Shown here one piece after another: positions 50,523 through 59,974 of a DNA stretch of 64,000 nucleotides. The position numbers were made by a program, and so were the translations under genes. The stretch comes from Ferruginibacter sp. (GTDB lineage Bacteria; Bacteroidota; Bacteroidia; Chitinophagales; Chitinophagaceae), in the NCBI GenBank assembly GCA_025963635.1, contig JAOQAK010000018.1, forward strand, positions 99,720 to 163,719, given 5' to 3'. The notes beneath the pieces were generated by a model. It saw only the letters and a list, made by a program, of their open reading frames with translations. It ran no database searches and was not told where the DNA came from. The stretch's first letter is position 1, and every line of letters starts with the position of its first letter.

Positions 50523-52217
50523 ATGGGTGACAATAACAACCGTTTTGATGCAATCGTGATTGGCAGCGGTATGAGCGGCGGATGGGCTGCAAAAGAATTC
50601 TGTGAAAAAGGATTAAAGACGTTGTTGCTAGAACGTGGACGGGATGTAAAGCACCTCAAAGATTATCCTACCACCAATATGTTGCCCTGGGAATTTAAAC
50701 ATCGGGGGCAAGTTCCTTATGCAATCAAAAAAGACAACCCTGTTGTAAGCCGCTGTTATGCTTTTAAGGAAGATGCCATGCATTTTTTTGTGAAAGATAA
50801 CGAGCATCCCTATGTGCAGGAAAAACCTTTTGATTGGATCCGTGGTTACCAGGTAGGTGGCAAAAGCATCATGTGGGCAAGACAAACCCAACGCTGGAGT
50901 GATTTTGATTTTGAAGGTCCGGCCCGGGATGGCTTTTCGGTAGACTGGCCCATTCGTTATAAGGACCTTGCACCATGGTACAGTTACGTTGAAAAATTTG
51001 CCGGCATCAGTGGTAATAAAGATGGATTAGCAGAATTGCCCGACGGAGAATTTTTACCGGCCTGGGATCTTACCTGCGTGGAAAATCATTTTAAAGAAGT
51101 GGTTGCGAAGAATTACGATGGGCGGCACGTTATTTTTGGCCGCTGTGCTCATTTAACTAAGCCGGAACCCATTCATATTGAGCAGGGCAGGGGAACCTGC
51201 CAGGCAAGAAACTTATGCCAGCGGGGATGCCCATTCGGCGGATACTTCAATGCAAATTCCACTACCATTCCATGGGCCGCAAAAACAGGTAATCTCACGC
51301 TTCGTCCGCACTCTGTGGTACAATCCATTATTTACGATGATGCTAAAGGTAAGGCGACGGGCGTAAGGGTCATTGACGCAAACACCAAACAGGCAATCGA
51401 TTTTTTTGCACCCGTTATATTTGTGAATGCCGGAAATCTCAATACCAACCTCATCCTGCTTAACTCTGTCTCCAAAAGATTTCCCAATGGGCTCGGCAAT
51501 GACAACGGTCTGCTGGGCAAATATGTGGCCTTTCATAACTATCGTGCAAGAATAAGTGCAAAATATGCGGGAATGCTCGATTTTACCACCGAACAAAGCC
51601 GTGCATCGGGCGCATACATTCCGCGTTTTAGAAACGTACGCAAGCAGGAAACTGATTTTCTTCGTGGCTATGCTACTACTTTTAGTGCGCAGCGGGGCTC
51701 CTATACCAAGCAGGATGGATTTGGAGACGAGCTTACAAAAAATCTTGCTTCTCCTGTGCTGGGTCCATGGAATGTTGGTTCACAATGTATGGGTGAAACC
51801 ATTCCGAAGGAAACTAATTTTGTAACCCTTGATAAAGATAAAAAGGACGAATGGGGCATTCCGTTATTGAAGATTTCAATTGACTATGATGAGAATGATG
51901 AAAAGATGATCAAAGATTTTTTCGAACAATATACCGAGATGTTTACCAGGGCAGGTTTTACTGATATTAAAACTTCCGACAGCAAGCAGGCGCCCGGTTT
52001 GGACATCCACGAAATGGGAGGCGTCAGAATGGGTAAGGATCCTAAAACATCTTTACTAAACGCTTGGAACCAGCTGCATGAATGCAAAAATGTATTCGTA
52101 ACCGATGGTGCCTGTATGACTTCTACTTCCACTCAAAATCCTTCGCTTACTTATATGGCACTAACTGCAAGGGCGGCCAATCACGCGGTTGAATTACTGA
52201 AGAAAAAAGAATTGTAG
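50523..52217 (+). CDS. GMC-family oxidoreductase (FAD-dependent sugar dehydrogenase large subunit)
   Basis: A 564-residue flavoprotein oxidising a sugar hydroxyl, probably the 3-OH of a glycoside (inference from context). The FAD fingerprint is FDAIVIGSGMSGGWAAKEFCEKGLKTLLLERG; GYQVGGKSIMWARQTQRW and the cysteine-containing ARNLCQRGCPFGGYFNANST are typical of gluconate-2-dehydrogenase-type GMC enzymes. The C-terminus has LDIHEMGGVRMGKDPKTS and TQNPSLTYMALTARAANHAV, the usual FAD/active-site region with the catalytic His/Asn. It has no signal peptide, consistent with export by the twin-arginine small subunit encoded just upstream. Confidence 0.9.
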   Translation: MGDNNNRFDAIVIGSGMSGGWAAKEFCEKGLKTLLLERGRDVKHLKDYPTTNMLPWEFKHRGQVPYAIKKDNPVVSRCYAFKEDAMHFFVKDNEHPYVQEKPFDWIRGYQVGGKSIMWARQTQRWSDFDFEGPARDGFSVDWPIRYKDLAPWYSYVEKFAGISGNKDGLAELPDGEFLPAWDLTCVENHFKEVVAKNYDGRHVIFGRCAHLTKPEPIHIEQGRGTCQARNLCQRGCPFGGYFNANSTTIPWAAKTGNLTLRPHSVVQSIIYDDAKGKATGVRVIDANTKQAIDFFAPVIFVNAGNLNTNLILLNSVSKRFPNGLGNDNGLLGKYVAFHNYRARISAKYAGMLDFTTEQSRASGAYIPRFRNVRKQETDFLRGYATTFSAQRGSYTKQDGFGDELTKNLASPVLGPWNVGSQCMGETIPKETNFVTLDKDKKDEWGIPLLKISIDYDENDEKMIKDFFEQYTEMFTRAGFTDIKTSDSKQAPGLDIHEMGGVRMGKDPKTSLLNAWNQLHECKNVFVTDGACMTSTSTQNPSLTYMALTARAANHAVELLKKKEL

Positions 52218-52465
52218 GCGCCGTCGCCTGCATCAAATCAATAAGATATATTTACTTTAATAAAAAAAGGAATATGGGCAATCCGTTCCTCAAATTATTT
52301 TTACTGTTATATGTTTCATATGATTTTTTCAGCAACTTTGTTATTGGCACCGTATTTCAAACGAGGCATTGTATTGGCAATACTGTCGATGAATAGCCGA
52401 TAGCAAGTTAAAGATGAACAAATCGGATTTGCTTCTTACCCTTTATTATTAAACCAAATCTCCAT

Positions 52466-54919
52466 TTGAAGAAACTAATAAAAATCATTTCTAAAGTCCT
52501 CCTTGTTCTTTTGGGGGTGCTCCTTATTTTATATATCGCAGCCTTTACTTATGTAAGCATTCATAAAAAATCAATTATCCAGCAAGTAACCGGTGAAATT
52601 GGAAAAAAGCTAAACGGGAAAGTTTCCGTTGACGATGTTGAGCTTAGCTTTTTCAGGCAGTTCCCAAAAATCTCAGTGTTGTTAAATAACGTGCAGGTTA
52701 CCGATAGCATGTTTGCAAAACACCAGCATCCATTCTTCCGGGCTGAACGTTTGTTTGTCCGGCTGAGCGTTTTGCGGCTGATTAAAAAACAGGCTCCGCT
52801 GAACGGACTAACCATTGAAAAAGGCGGGATTTACCTGTATACCGATTCGCTTGGCTATACCAATACCTATTTAATGCGGCAAAAAAAAGATTCTTCCGTA
52901 GTCAGAACCAACAAGGAAAGGAATGAATTGAAATCCGTCATTTTAAAAGATGTAAGTCTTATAATCGACGACAAACAGAAGCAAAAACTGCACAATTATT
53001 TTGTGAATGATCTTGTCTTGAAGTTGGACGAAAAAGATGATCTCTCTCTCCTGATGGATGTCAATGCAAATGTTCTAATTCATAGCATGGCGTTTAATGT
53101 GCCGCGGGGAGGTTTCTTAAAGGAACAAAAATTCACCGGTAAATTTGAAGTGCTTTTTAATCATCCATTGAATCAATTGCAGTTTGATAGTATTGATATA
53201 AAGCTTTCAGGACAGCCATTTAATTTATCAGGGCGTTTCGATCTTAAAGCAGATTTACCACAATTCAGTTTGCGTGCGCATACAAGAAAGCTACAGTATG
53301 ATGAAGGAAAATCAATGGTGCCCGAAAGAATTGCCAAATCATTATCTCTCGTGGCGCTCAACGAGCCTCTCGATGCGGATGTAAATATTAGCGGACCTTT
53401 GAAAGGCGGTGAACCATTGATCTATATCAACTGGGCAACCAGGGAAACTCAGCTGAAAACTCCCTTTCTTGATTTTGACAATGCTTCTTTCACCGGCTAT
53501 TTTACGAACCAATATAATAAAACTGCACCAAGGTTAGACGCAAATTCCGTTATACATATAAGTGATTTTTCAGCAGACTGGCATGGAATGCCTGTCAAAT
53601 CGGCCAGTATAGAAATTGTGGATTTAGAAAAGCCCCTGCTCACCACCGATATTGTTTCGGATTTCCCTCTAACAAAACTGAATGACCTGATAGGAAGCAG
53701 CTTTTTGCAACTACAATCTGGTGATGGCTCAGTGAATCTTACCTATAAGGGGCCTATAGAAAAAAACAACAATACCAATTCATTTATAAACGGAACGGTT
53801 TCTTTCAAAGACGGCGCCATCCTATATGCTCCGAGAGGTGTGGTGATGAAAAATGTAAGTGGCCAACTCGTGTTTAAGAATTCAGATGTGATGATTAATG
53901 ATCTCCGGTGTGTAGTTTTGGATAATAAAATAGTAATGCAGGGCCAGGCCAAAAACTTGCTTACACTCATGAATACTGAACCAGGCAAAGCAACTATTGA
54001 CTGGTCTGTTTCAACACCTTCGTTAAACCTTGGAGCATTCACATTTTTATTAAAGCCGGGTAAAAAAGTGGTAGCCTCCCGCGAAAATAAAGCGTCCCTG
54101 GCATCTGCTGCCAATAAGATTGACGCTGTGTTGGAAAAAGCCATTTTGCATGTTAACCTTGACGCGGCAGCGCTTGTTTACAAAAAATTTACTGCAACGA
54201 ATTTCAATGCAGATGTTCTTTTGCTGGCTAACAAATACGTCATCAATAATGCGGGTATGAGCCATGCTGGTGGCAGTATACGAATGAATGGTTCCCTGGA
54301 AAATTTACAAAGAAATCTATTAAAGGCGAAAGTGAGTGCAATAGTGAACAATGTAGATGTAAGTAAGCTGCTAAATGCTTTCGATAATTTTGGCCAGGAT
54401 GCAATCTTGTCGCAAAACCTGGAGGGAAAAATGACTGCTACTGTAGATGCTTCGCTTGACCTGGATGAAGATGCCAAAGTCGCTCCTTCAACCGTAAAAA
54501 GTACCATAGACTTTTCCTTAAAAGATGGGGCGCTGATCAATTATGAACCGGTAAAAAAACTGCAAAACATCTTGTTTAAGAAGCGGGATTTTGACAATAT
54601 CCGGTTTGCCGAATTAAAAGACCGGCTGGAGATAAGCAACCGCGACATAAAAATCAACAGGATGGAGATAGAGTCTACAGCGCTTTCTTTTTTTGTGGAA
54701 GGAATGTACAGTATGAGAGGTAACACGGATATCAGCATACAGGTTCCCCTGAACAATCTAAAAAAACGCGGACCGGATTATAACCCTGAGAATATTGGTA
54801 CGGAAAAAAAGGCAGGGAAAAGTATTTTCGTTCGCGGAAGGCCGGGCGCCGATGGCAATATCAGTTTTAAGCTTGATTTGTTTAATAAATATAAAAAGGA
54901 GAAAGAAGCGGGTGATTAA
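52466..54919 (+). CDS. AsmA-family / DUF748-like envelope protein
   Basis: An 817-residue protein with a single N-terminal membrane anchor (LIKIISKVLLVLLGVLLILYIAAFTYV) and a long beta-rich periplasmic part. It reads GKKLNGKVSVDDVELSFFRQFPKISVLLNNVQVTD and FRAERLFVRLSVLRLIKKQAPLNGLTIEKGGIYLY near the start, typical of AsmA-like proteins, and a C-terminal AsmA_2-like region (DFSLKDGALINYEPVKKLQNILFKK). The family forms lipid-transport bridges between membranes. It begins with TTG at 52466. It is 248 bp after the GMC gene, with no clear link to it. Confidence 0.8.
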   Translation: MKKLIKIISKVLLVLLGVLLILYIAAFTYVSIHKKSIIQQVTGEIGKKLNGKVSVDDVELSFFRQFPKISVLLNNVQVTDSMFAKHQHPFFRAERLFVRLSVLRLIKKQAPLNGLTIEKGGIYLYTDSLGYTNTYLMRQKKDSSVVRTNKERNELKSVILKDVSLIIDDKQKQKLHNYFVNDLVLKLDEKDDLSLLMDVNANVLIHSMAFNVPRGGFLKEQKFTGKFEVLFNHPLNQLQFDSIDIKLSGQPFNLSGRFDLKADLPQFSLRAHTRKLQYDEGKSMVPERIAKSLSLVALNEPLDADVNISGPLKGGEPLIYINWATRETQLKTPFLDFDNASFTGYFTNQYNKTAPRLDANSVIHISDFSADWHGMPVKSASIEIVDLEKPLLTTDIVSDFPLTKLNDLIGSSFLQLQSGDGSVNLTYKGPIEKNNNTNSFINGTVSFKDGAILYAPRGVVMKNVSGQLVFKNSDVMINDLRCVVLDNKIVMQGQAKNLLTLMNTEPGKATIDWSVSTPSLNLGAFTFLLKPGKKVVASRENKASLASAANKIDAVLEKAILHVNLDAAALVYKKFTATNFNADVLLLANKYVINNAGMSHAGGSIRMNGSLENLQRNLLKAKVSAIVNNVDVSKLLNAFDNFGQDAILSQNLEGKMTATVDASLDLDEDAKVAPSTVKSTIDFSLKDGALINYEPVKKLQNILFKKRDFDNIRFAELKDRLEISNRDIKINRMEIESTALSFFVEGMYSMRGNTDISIQVPLNNLKKRGPDYNPENIGTEKKAGKSIFVRGRPGADGNISFKLDLFNKYKKEKEAGD

Positions 54920-55001
54920 AAACATCAAATACAATAGGGAGCCGATCTGCTGCTTTTAACCTTCCTGCAAACAAAGTACCTAAGTTTCTGCTAATATCCG
55001 G

Positions 55002-55274
55002 CTAATCACATCCCGAGCAACAATGGCAATACCAGTATTCAAAGGAATTCTTTTTACTAAAAAATTTTTTTTCCTTGTCTTCATGATAACCGATCGATTG
55101 CAAGCTGGTTATTATTCCTGCTTTATCTAACTTTTCACTGGAAATATTGATCTTGTTTTCTTCTTTAAAAAACTCTACAGCAACTACGCCTTTTGTTGCC
55201 CGGAGAATTGTGTTTATGCTGGTGTAACAGTTGCCACACTGTAAATTCTTGATAAATACCTCGTGTGTTATCAT
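55002..55274 (-). CDS. Heavy-metal-associated domain protein with cysteine tail
   Basis: A 90-residue ferredoxin-like HMA domain. MITHEVFIKNLQCGNCYTSINTILRATKGV holds the metal motif CxxC (LQCGNC), and VVAVEFFKEENKINISSE and IITSLQSIGYHE follow the fold. The C-terminus is unusual: EYWYCHCCSGCD, four cysteines and a histidine in eight residues (C-H-C-C-S-G-C). It could be a copper chaperone or sensor. It is transcribed alone, away from CAP; no P-type ATPase is near. Confidence 0.78.
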   Translation of the reverse strand: MITHEVFIKNLQCGNCYTSINTILRATKGVVAVEFFKEENKINISSEKLDKAGIITSLQSIGYHEDKEKKFFSKKNSFEYWYCHCCSGCD

Positions 55275-55655
55275 TTTATTTGTTTTAATGAGAAACGTTG
55301 ATTTCGTGGGTTACCAGGGGCATCATAGCACCAGGCGTTTTCACAAAATTGGATTACCAGGCAGACAAAGAGTATTAAAGTAGATCTCGGTCAAAGTATT
55401 GAAACGGTTATAAAGTTAACTTCGCCCATCCTGGATATTAATGATAAAAATTGCCTCGATTTATGATAAAGATCATTTCTGTTTCAAACGCCTGATTTCT
55501 TATTAAAGATCAATGTAACATTCGTTTCATGGAATTAGATTGATCCATGGTATAATCCCCCGTTTAATTTTTAACAATAAAACAGCCCTGTCTTACGTAT
55601 CGGGTGATAGTTGGTATAAAAGTTGCCTGTAATACCACAAAATATCCTAACCAAC
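55275..55655. other. Divergent intergenic region HMA / CAP
   Basis: About 380 bases. No gene, hairpin with T-run or clear TAnnTTTG promoter was found. Several ATTAAAGATC / TTATGATAAAGATC-like stretches repeat loosely at 55462-55515. It presumably holds both promoters. Confidence 0.35.
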
Positions 55656-56111
55656 ATGAAACGAACATTTTTATTTTCCGCATTTACGCTTCTAAGCATT
55701 TTTATTACGCTTACTTCTTTTTCTCCCAACAATGACGCTGGAATTGTGCAGGATGTATTAAGCCAAACCAACCAATTCAGAAGTTCAAAAGGGCTTGATG
55801 CGTTGATTATGGTAAAGGAATTAAATGCCATCGCTCAAAAGCATAGCGCCGATATGGCGAATGGCCGCGTTGGCTTTGGTCATACCGGTTTTGAAAAGAG
55901 AAATGCGCTGGCAGGTAAAACCATTAAGCCATTCCACAGTTTTGCTGAAAATGTTGCTTACGGAGCCCGCACCGGTAAAGAAGTAGTGACTATGTGGAAA
56001 AACTCATCTGGCCATCGTCGCAATATGCTGGGGCAATACAAGTACATTGGAATTGGTATCGCTACCAACAGCCGGGGCCAGATTTTTTATACCCAGGTGT
56101 TTGCTGGCTAA
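55656..56111 (+). CDS. Secreted CAP-domain protein (SCP-like)
   Basis: About 151 residues: a signal peptide (MKRTFLFSAFTLLSIFITLTSF) and one CAP domain with VLSQTNQFRSSKGLDALIMVKELNAIAQKHSADMANGRVGFGHTGFEKR, AENVAYGARTGKEVVTMWKNSSGHRRNML, and YIGIGIATNSRGQIFYTQVFAG, which are the CAP1-4 motifs including the two His and the Glu of the central site. The start at 55656 puts the signal at the N-terminus. Bacterial CAP proteins act in the envelope; no activity is known for this one. Confidence 0.87.
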   Translation: MKRTFLFSAFTLLSIFITLTSFSPNNDAGIVQDVLSQTNQFRSSKGLDALIMVKELNAIAQKHSADMANGRVGFGHTGFEKRNALAGKTIKPFHSFAENVAYGARTGKEVVTMWKNSSGHRRNMLGQYKYIGIGIATNSRGQIFYTQVFAG

Positions 56112-56591
56112 ATAGCGCTTACACGGATACCTCTCTGTCAAAATAAATTGTAATCACCTTTCACTTAATGCAGTGGTTATATGGGCAACAAATTCCTGTT
56201 GTCCTTTCCTCCATTTAGTTATCCCGAGAATAGGTGAATTGTACAGCGTTATTTTATCTTCTAAAGAAACGCTGCAACTATAAGATTTTGTCCCGCAAAA
56301 CCTTTTTTACTAGAGCTTTTACAAAGCCATGGATGAACCAATCGGGATATTCCAATTTCACATAGGTGTTAGTACCCGCGAATGCATAAAAATACCGGCA
56401 TGGCAAAAGATCATTTGAGTAAGATGCTGTACAGCGATTACTTAATGGCTTAGTCTATAACTCCGAGCTGGTTAAAGCATACAAGGAGCTTTGTGAGCCA
56501 TTCGGGCAGGATGGAGCAGGACGATTAATACTACTGGTAAAGATAAATTTATCTCACGATTTAGGATTTGCTATCACTAAAAATCTGCTAT
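56112..56591. other. Intergenic region CAP / SusC pseudogene
   Basis: About 480 bases. An open stretch in one frame, 56448-56630, could translate to NSELVKAYKELCEPFG and similar, but it lacks a start and has no known match; it may be a remnant of a lost gene. Nothing else was recognised. Confidence 0.3.
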
Positions 56592-58728
56592 ATGAAACCA
56601 AACTCTTATTTTGCCGGAGTTCTCTTACTCATTCCATTTTTATTTGTTTTTCTTTATTCTACCGAATCACATGCACAAAATCCTAAGTTCCCCGTTAGCG
56701 GAAAAGTAACTGATCAGAACGGCAGGGAATTGGAGGGAGTTACGGTACAGGTCAAGGGTAGTGAGGCCAGAACCATTACAACAACAGGTGGTCTTTTTCG
56801 GATTACCGTTCCCGATAGGAACAGTGTATTGATTGCTTCGTCGGCTGGTTTGGCTACCGTGGAAGTTGGCGTAGATAGCCGTTCTGTGGTGAATATTTCT
56901 TTATCAACCGATACGAAAGGATTGGATGAAGTGATCGTTATTGGTTATGGTTCTCAAAAGCGGAAAAGTGTAACGGGTGCCGTTTCCTCCTTTGATGCAA
57001 AAAAGCTGGAAGAACGCCCCATACAAAGGATCGACCAGGCATTGGTAGGCCAGTTGGCAGGTGTTACCGTTAAGCAAACAACCGGTGTGCCAGGCAAAGC
57101 ATTTAGTGTGCAGGTAAGGGGTTCCGGATCTATCAGCGGGGGTAATGAGCCGCTATATGTGCTTGATGGCTTTCCTTTAAGTGTGAATTCAAGCAATACA
57201 GGAAATGGAAATTTTACAACAGGTAATCCTTTGGATAACATCAATCCAAATGATATAGAAAGTATAGAGGTATTAAAGGATGCAGCGGCTGCGGCGATTT
57301 ATGGATCAAGGGCATCCAATGGTGTAGTGCTGATAACCACCAAACGGGGCAAAACCGGTAAACCTAAAATCAATCTGAATGCCTATGGCGGTTATAACCA
57401 GGCAGCAAAAAAGTTACAGATGATGAATGGCGATCAATGGATTGAGCATGCCACTGAAATAATCAACGCACAATACATGGCAAAATATGGAGTTGCCGGT
57501 GCAACTGTAAATGATGACCGTGCCACAAGGTTGGCAAGAAATGGTGGAAATTTTGATGCCAATTATATCCTTGATCCGCGGTGGTCAATGCCGGGACATC
57601 CTGGTTTAGCATACATCGACTGGCAGGATGTGATAGAGCGAAAAGGTCAAATTCAGAACTATGAACTTTCGGCGAGCGGTGGTACGGATGCGGTAAAATA
57701 TTTTATTTCCGGAAATTATGCCAATCATGATGGCTTTGTGGTTAACCTGGGATATAAGGCTTATTCAATGCGGGCCAATGTAGAAATCAATGCTTCTAAA
57801 AATTTGAAATTCGGAGTGAATATTGCCCCTACCTTTTCCATCACCCAGGATCCCGGCGTAGATGGCAAGGATGCTATTTTTCACTAGGCTTTAAGCCTGG
57901 CGCCTGTACAGGAAGACACAATGGGTTTCTTTCCTAACACCGGCAAAAACGGGCAATATGCTTACAGCAGTACCACCAACTCACCTTTAGGAAAATTAAC
58001 GTACAATAAAGGCACTACCAAGCGATACCGCACAATAGGTACTGTATATGGAGAATACCAGTTTATTAAAGGCCTGAGTTTTAGGAGTTCAGTGAACCTC
58101 GATAATACCGATAATATTGCAACAACATACGTTTCTTATCTAACGGCTGGCACCCAGGCAGCGAGAACGTTTACAGGGTCAAACAACCTGCTTGCAGCAA
58201 CGTCTGGCACCTATAACAGTTACAGGAGGCAAACCTTTGTAAATGAAAACACACTTACTTATAACACAATTATAAACAGCAACCACAGTTTAAATGTACT
58301 GGCGGGTTATTCATACAACTTTGATCGTTTAGACAGGGCCACCCTCAATTCAAATACAGGATTTACCAGCGCCGTTATAGAAACTTTAAATGCGGCTGCA
58401 GCTGTTACGGGCAACATCACATCAACTCAAAATGTATTGACCTCACTTTTCAGCCGATAACCATCCCGCATCTTTTGTAAATAGATGGCCTTCTCCCTCA
58501 GACCAGGGAGAAGGCCGCTTTGGTAAAGCTTATTCAACCTATGACAATCCCATCACTGCCGCTACGGATTGGTTGTATTCTTCCGATTACATACGTGTGA
58601 GGGATATTACTTTAGGCTATAATTTGAAAACATTACTGAATAAAAACTTTATCCAGGGAGCAAGAATTTATTTCACTTTAGAAAACTTTTTTGCCCCGGG
58701 GTTGTACTCGCAAAATGCAGGGTATTGA
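56592..58728 (+). pseudogene. Decayed SusC/RagA TonB-linked outer-membrane protein gene
   Basis: SusC proteins (~1000 residues) import oligosaccharides with a SusD partner. The first part is normal: signal peptide, carboxypeptidase-like repeat FPVSGKVTDQNGRELEGVTVQVKG, TonB-box region, plug with RIDQALVGQLAGVTVKQTTG, EPLYVLDGFPL and IESIEVLKDAAAAAIYGSRA. Translation stops at TAG 57885-57887, where the same frame continues as ALSLAPVQEDTMGFFP; CAG (Gln) to TAG is the simplest change. The frame then runs to a stop at 58458-58460, after which a large part of the barrel is missing and only 70 residues of C-terminal barrel (DYIRVRDITLGYNL) survive before TGA at 58726-58728. No SusD gene follows. 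It is a broken gene, not a short natural form. Confidence 0.88.
58488..58515. repeat. Hairpin at the SusC deletion scar
   Basis: Perfect 11-bp arms GCCTTCTCCCT and AGGGAGAAGGC around loop CAGACC. It lies at the join where barrel sequence is missing, the right arm overlapping the surviving codons GEGRFGK. Either it helped cause the deletion or arrived with an insertion. Confidence 0.75.
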
Positions 58729-58754
58729 TATCACACCAAATTAAATTGAAAAAG

Positions 58755-58778
58755 ACAGGATCATTGCCTGTTTTTTTT
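58755..58778 (+). terminator. Intrinsic terminator after SusC pseudogene
   Basis: Stem ACAGG / CCTGT with a 7-nt loop, followed by eight T (58771-58778). It lies 26 bp after the last stop of the pseudogene. Confidence 0.7.
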
Positions 58779-58909
58779 CATGTGTGCGCATTTAGCTAAT
58801 TACGAAAAGAAATCTATCGCATATCACCGTATAGGGTAAGCGCTTGTTAGAACTCAAATTTGAGAGAAAAATCAAAGTACTAACTTCGTCATTCATTTAA
58901 TAATTAAGC

Positions 58910-59929
58910 ATGTTAAAAAATATTTCAATGAGTAACACCAATAGATCCTTTCAAAGAAAATCCCGTCAATACCGCCTCCTGTTGATCGGCATGATCGTCT
59001 TAGCTTATAGTAATTGTTATGGGCAACAATCTACCAGTAATGCGCAACCTACCAGTAATAATACCCGAAAGCTTTTATTGCGGGATGAGGGAATGTCCCA
59101 GTTGAGTTATATTGATCTGGCTAACCCTGCTGCTAATTGGTACACACCCATTCCAACGGGGCGTGATATGCAGTTGGTAGGCAATGGCAGGGTGCTTGTG
59201 GGAACCGGTTCAGGATATGAAGAGCGGGAAATTACCACGGGCAAAAAAATATTTGAGCTTACAGCTTTTCCGGGTACGGTTGCTGCGAGGCGACTGCGTA
59301 ATGGTAACACTTTATTATCAGGAGTAAACTGGCAGGGAAAGCGGGGGATCGTGTTAGTAGAAGTAGATTCATCCGGAACCGTTAAACGCACAATTGTGTA
59401 TGCCGGGTTTGATTATGTGCGGCTGGTGCGTGAAACGCCTTCAGGGAATTTTTTAGTCACCGCTGATAACATTGCCTTCGAAGGCGATGCTTCTGGAGCA
59501 ATTGTTTGGAAAGTAACAATAGCTGGCCTTGATAAACCTCATGCCTGGCAGGCTTTACGTTTGGCGAACGGGCAAACGATTGTAAGTACCGGCTATGCAA
59601 AAAACTTCCAGGTATTTTCAGCCGATCAACAATTGGTAGATAGCATCACGGGCCCGGCAGATGTAAATCCAAATTTTTATGCAGGTTTCCAGGTGCTTCC
59701 TAATGGTAATTATATCGTTGCCAACTGGCAGGGGCACGGACCAAAATTTGGAGCTTCCGGCGTGCAGGTGCTTGAATATACTCCCAAGGGTAAACTCGCA
59801 TGGTCGTGGAAACAGGATGCAGCAAAGTTCTCCTCGCTTCACGCCGTGATAGTGCTTGATGGCTTGGATTTGAATGCATTGCATGTTGAAGATAAAAATG
59901 GAATGTTGGCACCTGTAAAGGTTAATTGA
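58910..59929 (+). CDS. Secreted beta-propeller protein, function unknown
   Basis: A 339-residue exported protein (hydrophobic YRLLLIGMIVLAYSNCYG near residues 22-40). The body has a repeat about every 45-50 residues ending in LxNGxxLV: LVGNGRVLVGTGSGYEE, RLRNGNTLLSGVNW, ETPSGNFLVTADNIAF, RLANGQTIVSTGYAKN, VLPNGNYIVANWQGHGP. This fits a six-or seven-bladed beta-propeller of the NHL/PQQ kind. No catalytic motif was seen. It lies 45 bp before the PL22-like gene on the same strand, so it is probably co-transcribed with pectin genes and may bind or modify an oligosaccharide. Two start Met are possible (residue 1 or 7). Confidence 0.75.
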   Translation: MLKNISMSNTNRSFQRKSRQYRLLLIGMIVLAYSNCYGQQSTSNAQPTSNNTRKLLLRDEGMSQLSYIDLANPAANWYTPIPTGRDMQLVGNGRVLVGTGSGYEEREITTGKKIFELTAFPGTVAARRLRNGNTLLSGVNWQGKRGIVLVEVDSSGTVKRTIVYAGFDYVRLVRETPSGNFLVTADNIAFEGDASGAIVWKVTIAGLDKPHAWQALRLANGQTIVSTGYAKNFQVFSADQQLVDSITGPADVNPNFYAGFQVLPNGNYIVANWQGHGPKFGASGVQVLEYTPKGKLAWSWKQDAAKFSSLHAVIVLDGLDLNALHVEDKNGMLAPVKVN

Positions 59930-59974
59930 AATAATTAACAGTGTCGACTGAAGAATCACAATGAAGAAATTACT

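Noticed and set aside
52216..52229. AGGCG-CCGT-CGCCT mini-hairpin overlapping the GMC stop
   Set aside because: Only 5-bp arms and no T-run; resembles the stop-codon palindromes in placement but is too short to claim.
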